A stretch of 64,000 nucleotides of DNA from the NCBI RefSeq assembly GCF_001442625.1, contig NZ_LMZQ01000003.1:186001-250000 (forward strand). The letters run 5' to 3'. Within the stretch, counting starts at the first letter, position 1. The number at the start of each line of letters is the position of its first letter. The notes under the pieces are model-generated. The model worked only from the letters and a program-made list of their open reading frames with translations, made no database searches and had not been told where the DNA came from. Positions 62,807 through 64,000 of this stretch are shown here, in pieces. This stretch comes from Pedobacter ginsenosidimutans (GTDB taxonomy: Bacteria; Bacteroidota; Bacteroidia; Sphingobacteriales; Sphingobacteriaceae). The translations under genes and the position numbers were made by a program.

Positions 62807-62819
62807 CTCCCTCTGCTGG
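62807..62819 (-). pseudogene. tRNA-Asn 3'-end remnant
   Basis: CTCCCTCTGCTGG (plus strand) equals the acceptor 3' strand and start of the T arm of tRNA-Asn, next to the terminator. The rest is replaced by CCCCCTTCGTCTGCGCTCAG and a CAGGATAAACTTCTC segment that also occurs at 44191 near the first tRNA. Confidence 0.7.
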
Positions 62820-62872
62820 CCCCCCTTCGTCTGCGCTCAGGATAAACTTCTCACCCAGCAGGAGTGTAAGCA

Positions 62873-62904
62873 AAAAAGCCTTACAACATTGTTGTAAGGC
62901 TTTC
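62873..62904 (-). terminator. Terminator after the tRNA-Asn pseudogene
   Basis: AAAGCCTTACAAC (62875-62887) and GTTGTAAGGCTTT (62891-62903) form a perfect 13 bp stem, with a six-T run following on the minus strand. Confidence 0.85.
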
Positions 62905-62911
62905 AAATCTG

Positions 62912-62985
62912 CTCCCTCTGCTGGGCTCGAACCAGCGACCCTCTGATTAATCCCGATGTATCGGGACTCTAACCAGCTGAGCTAA
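62912..62985 (-). pseudogene. tRNA-Asn pseudogene with a hairpin in the anticodon arm
   Basis: The T arm, variable loop and D arm match tRNA-Asn exactly. The stretch CAGTCAGATG (plus strand) of the anticodon arm is replaced by TCCCGATGTATCGGGA (62951-62966), which removes the anticodon. The 5' acceptor strand is replaced by GIY-YIG coding sequence. It cannot make a working tRNA. Confidence 0.85.
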
Positions 62986-63258
62986 TTCACTCAAATCATT
63001 AATTTCTAAAACAATTTTTTCAATTATTAATCGGCTCTTTGTTTTTTTAACCGTTTTCTCAACCTTCATAGCGAAACCACGGTTCTTTCCTAAAGCAATA
63101 GATTTCTTCAAAATCCATGGACGGTGTTTTGAAGTATAGGTTGTTCTTTCGCTATTATTATGCTCATATAGTCGTTTTTCGGCATCTTCTGTGTAGCCAA
63201 CATAATACTTATCAGAAGAACTGGAATATAAAATATATAAGTAAAACATAAAAAACAT
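62947..63258 (-). CDS. GIY-YIG endonuclease-domain protein with a tRNA-derived C-terminus
   Basis: 103 residues (start at 63258, or at 63249 with MFYLYILYS). The GIY-YIG core is seen in FYLYILYSSSSDKYYVGYT, followed by AEKRLYEHNNSERTTYTSKH and the conserved MKVEKTVKK helix; the family's core is about 85 residues. The last residues, ELAQLVRVPIHRD, and the stop codon are read from the tRNA-Asn pseudogene and its palindrome. It lies between two tRNA-Asn copies in the same transcription direction. Such small nucleases act in homing, repair or repeat mobility. Which one applies here is unknown. Confidence 0.88.
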   Translation of the reverse strand: MFFMFYLYILYSSSSDKYYVGYTEDAEKRLYEHNNSERTTYTSKHRPWILKKSIALGKNRGFAMKVEKTVKKTKSRLIIEKIVLEINDLSELAQLVRVPIHRD

Positions 63259-63268
63259 TAAAACAAGA

Positions 63269-63294
63269 AAGCCCTACCAGACATGGTAAGGCTT
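63269..63294 (-). terminator. Terminator after the intact tRNA-Asn copy 2
   Basis: AAGCCCTACCA (63269-63279) pairs with TGGTAAGGCTT (63284-63294), one mismatch. T-rich DNA follows on the minus strand. Confidence 0.75.
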
Positions 63295-63308
63295 ATTCTT
63301 TGAAATTG

Positions 63309-63382
63309 CTCCCTCTGCTGGGCTCGAACCAGCGACCCTCTGATTAACAGTCAGATGCTCTAACCAGCTGAGCTAAGAAGGA
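63309..63382 (-). tRNA. tRNA-Asn (GTT), second copy
   Basis: 74 nt, identical to 44256-44329, with anticodon GTT and no encoded CCA. It is the only intact member of the array at 62807-63497. Its 5' flank is not the usual promoter leader but a short spacer and then a truncated tRNA copy. Confidence 0.95.
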
Positions 63383-63443
63383 ATATTTATTTATTCTGGT
63401 TGTGTTTTCATTAATATCGATCAAAATCCTTTGATCTTTTCTT

Positions 63444-63497
63444 ACCCTCTGATTAATCCCGACGCATCGGGACTCTAACCAGCTGAGCTAAGAAGGA
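63444..63497 (-). pseudogene. 5' half of tRNA-Asn with a hairpin in the anticodon arm
   Basis: Acceptor 5' strand and D arm are as in tRNA-Asn, then TCCCGACGCATCGGGA (63457-63472) replaces part of the anticodon arm. The sequence matches again to ACCCTCTGATTAA and stops; the T arm and 3' acceptor strand are missing. It sits directly after the array promoter. Confidence 0.85.
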
Positions 63498-63568
63498 GTA
63501 CTGGTCGTTTCCTAAAACGAGGTTCTTTGCACTATACAGCACACATACCCTTGTTCGTTTTGGGAATG

Positions 63569-63599
63569 CAATATTAGGGCTTTTAAATTATTTATGCAA
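63569..63599 (-). promoter_or_regulatory. Promoter of the tRNA-Asn array (copy 2)
   Basis: TTG (63599-63597), 20 bp, TAATATTG (63576-63569) on the minus strand. The block and the leader hairpin behind it (CCTAAAACGA with TCGTTTTGGGA) match those at 44343-44431. Confidence 0.75.
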
Positions 63600-63641
63600 T
63601 ATTTGCAGTGAAAAATTTTAAAAAAAAATTAACACATAGAT

Positions 63642-64000
63642 ATGAGCCTGATAATCATAGGTACTGTAGCTTTTGATGCTATTGAAACTCCTTTCGGAAA
63701 AACAGATAAAATTGTAGGTGGAGCAGCAACTTACGCAAGTTTAGCGGCTTCCTACTTTTATAATAAAGCAAAAATCGTAGCAGTGGTGGGTGATGATTTT
63801 CATCAATCAGACATTAACACCTTCACCACACACGGTATTGATACCGAAGGACTACAGATTAAAGCAGGTGAAAAATCATTTTTCTGGTCAGGAAAATACC
63901 ATAACGACATGAACAGCCGCGATACTTTAATTACGGAACTGAATGTACTGGAAAATTTCGACCCGATTATTCCAGAGAGCTATCAAGACTGCGAATACCT
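63642..64000 (+). CDS. PfkB-family carbohydrate kinase (N-terminal part, runs off the window)
   Basis: About 119 codons are present from the ATG at 63642-63644. MSLIIIGTVAFDAIETPFG is the usual first strand and GGAATYASLAAS is the conserved substrate-side motif (G-G-A-x-x-x-x-A). VAVVGDDFHQSDI follows. The C-terminal ATP-binding and GAGD motifs lie beyond the right edge. The sugar or nucleoside phosphorylated is not known. It is divergent from the tRNA array, 42 bp from its -33 box. Confidence 0.92.
   Translation, partial: MSLIIIGTVAFDAIETPFGKTDKIVGGAATYASLAASYFYNKAKIVAVVGDDFHQSDINTFTTHGIDTEGLQIKAGEKSFFWSGKYHNDMNSRDTLITELNVLENFDPIIPESYQDCEY

Noticed and set aside
62912..62985. A functional tRNA with an unusual anticodon
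   Set aside because: The anticodon arm is replaced by a closed hairpin and the 5' acceptor strand is missing, so it cannot fold as a tRNA.

Overview
The window looks like a chromosomal segment of a Bacteroidota bacterium of the Sphingobacteriaceae type, most likely Pedobacter or a close relative. This rests on SusC/SusD pairs, many lipoproteins with a Cys after a short signal, signal peptides ending in AQ, LytTR and his_kinase two-component proteins, weak Shine-Dalgarno sequences, and promoters of the TTTG / TAnnTTTG kind. The genus is an inference. No phage, transposase, CRISPR or rRNA was seen.

Layout. 1-3530: the start of a SusC-type receptor gene that runs off the left edge, and a LacI-family regulator; two near-identical palindromes lie between them. 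3816-5817: a stand-alone CheY-like receiver, a small unknown protein and DNA polymerase IV. 6447-27136: a co-directional minus-strand cluster with two SusC/SusD pairs, seven further surface lipoproteins (FAS1, F5/8-type C, PKD, PA14, TIG/DUF5008, DUF1735-like and alkaline-phosphatase-like/DUF4983 modules) and, at its distal end, a DUF4965-type glutaminase-like protein with its own promoter region. Matching LacI-type palindromes lie upstream of the first susC and of the glutaminase-like gene. 27678-38118: a SulP transporter, an SDR with a divergent AraC regulator, a two-component system coupled to a CocE/NonD hydrolase, an AraC/SDR pair and a small lipoprotein. 38194-41134: an L-fucose cassette (GH29 fucosidase, mutarotase, aldo/keto reductase). 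41700-44076: a retropepsin-like protein, a VOC protein and a TonB-C-like protein. 44256-44329: tRNA-Asn.

44524-53855 is the most coherent candidate system: XRE-cupin regulator, secreted phosphodiesterase, DUF5690-like membrane transporter, TIGR03364 (HpnW-like) FAD oxidase and a SusC/SusD pair. A shared 19-21 bp motif lies upstream of three of its units. It reads as an uptake and catabolic route for an aminophosphonate- or phospho-amine-bearing molecule: outer-membrane import, periplasmic P-O cleavage, inner-membrane import, cytoplasmic amine oxidation. The substrate is inferred.

53997-62720 holds a tiny WVxGHY lipoprotein, an Oar-like TonB receptor, GNAT, DUF4256, YdeI-like, DoxX/AHSA1/ArsR and PhzF genes. 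62772-63599 is a decayed tRNA-Asn array: one intact gene, three damaged copies, three terminators, and a GIY-YIG nuclease ORF whose last codons are read from a tRNA pseudogene. A PfkB-type kinase starts at 63642 and runs off the right edge.

Intergenic DNA is rich in dispersed repeats: a ~260 bp element in two copies, a ~90-120 bp element with inverted ends, REP-like paired hairpins, and short CCCGA-N4-TCGGG palindromes that have also replaced part of the anticodon arm in two tRNA copies.
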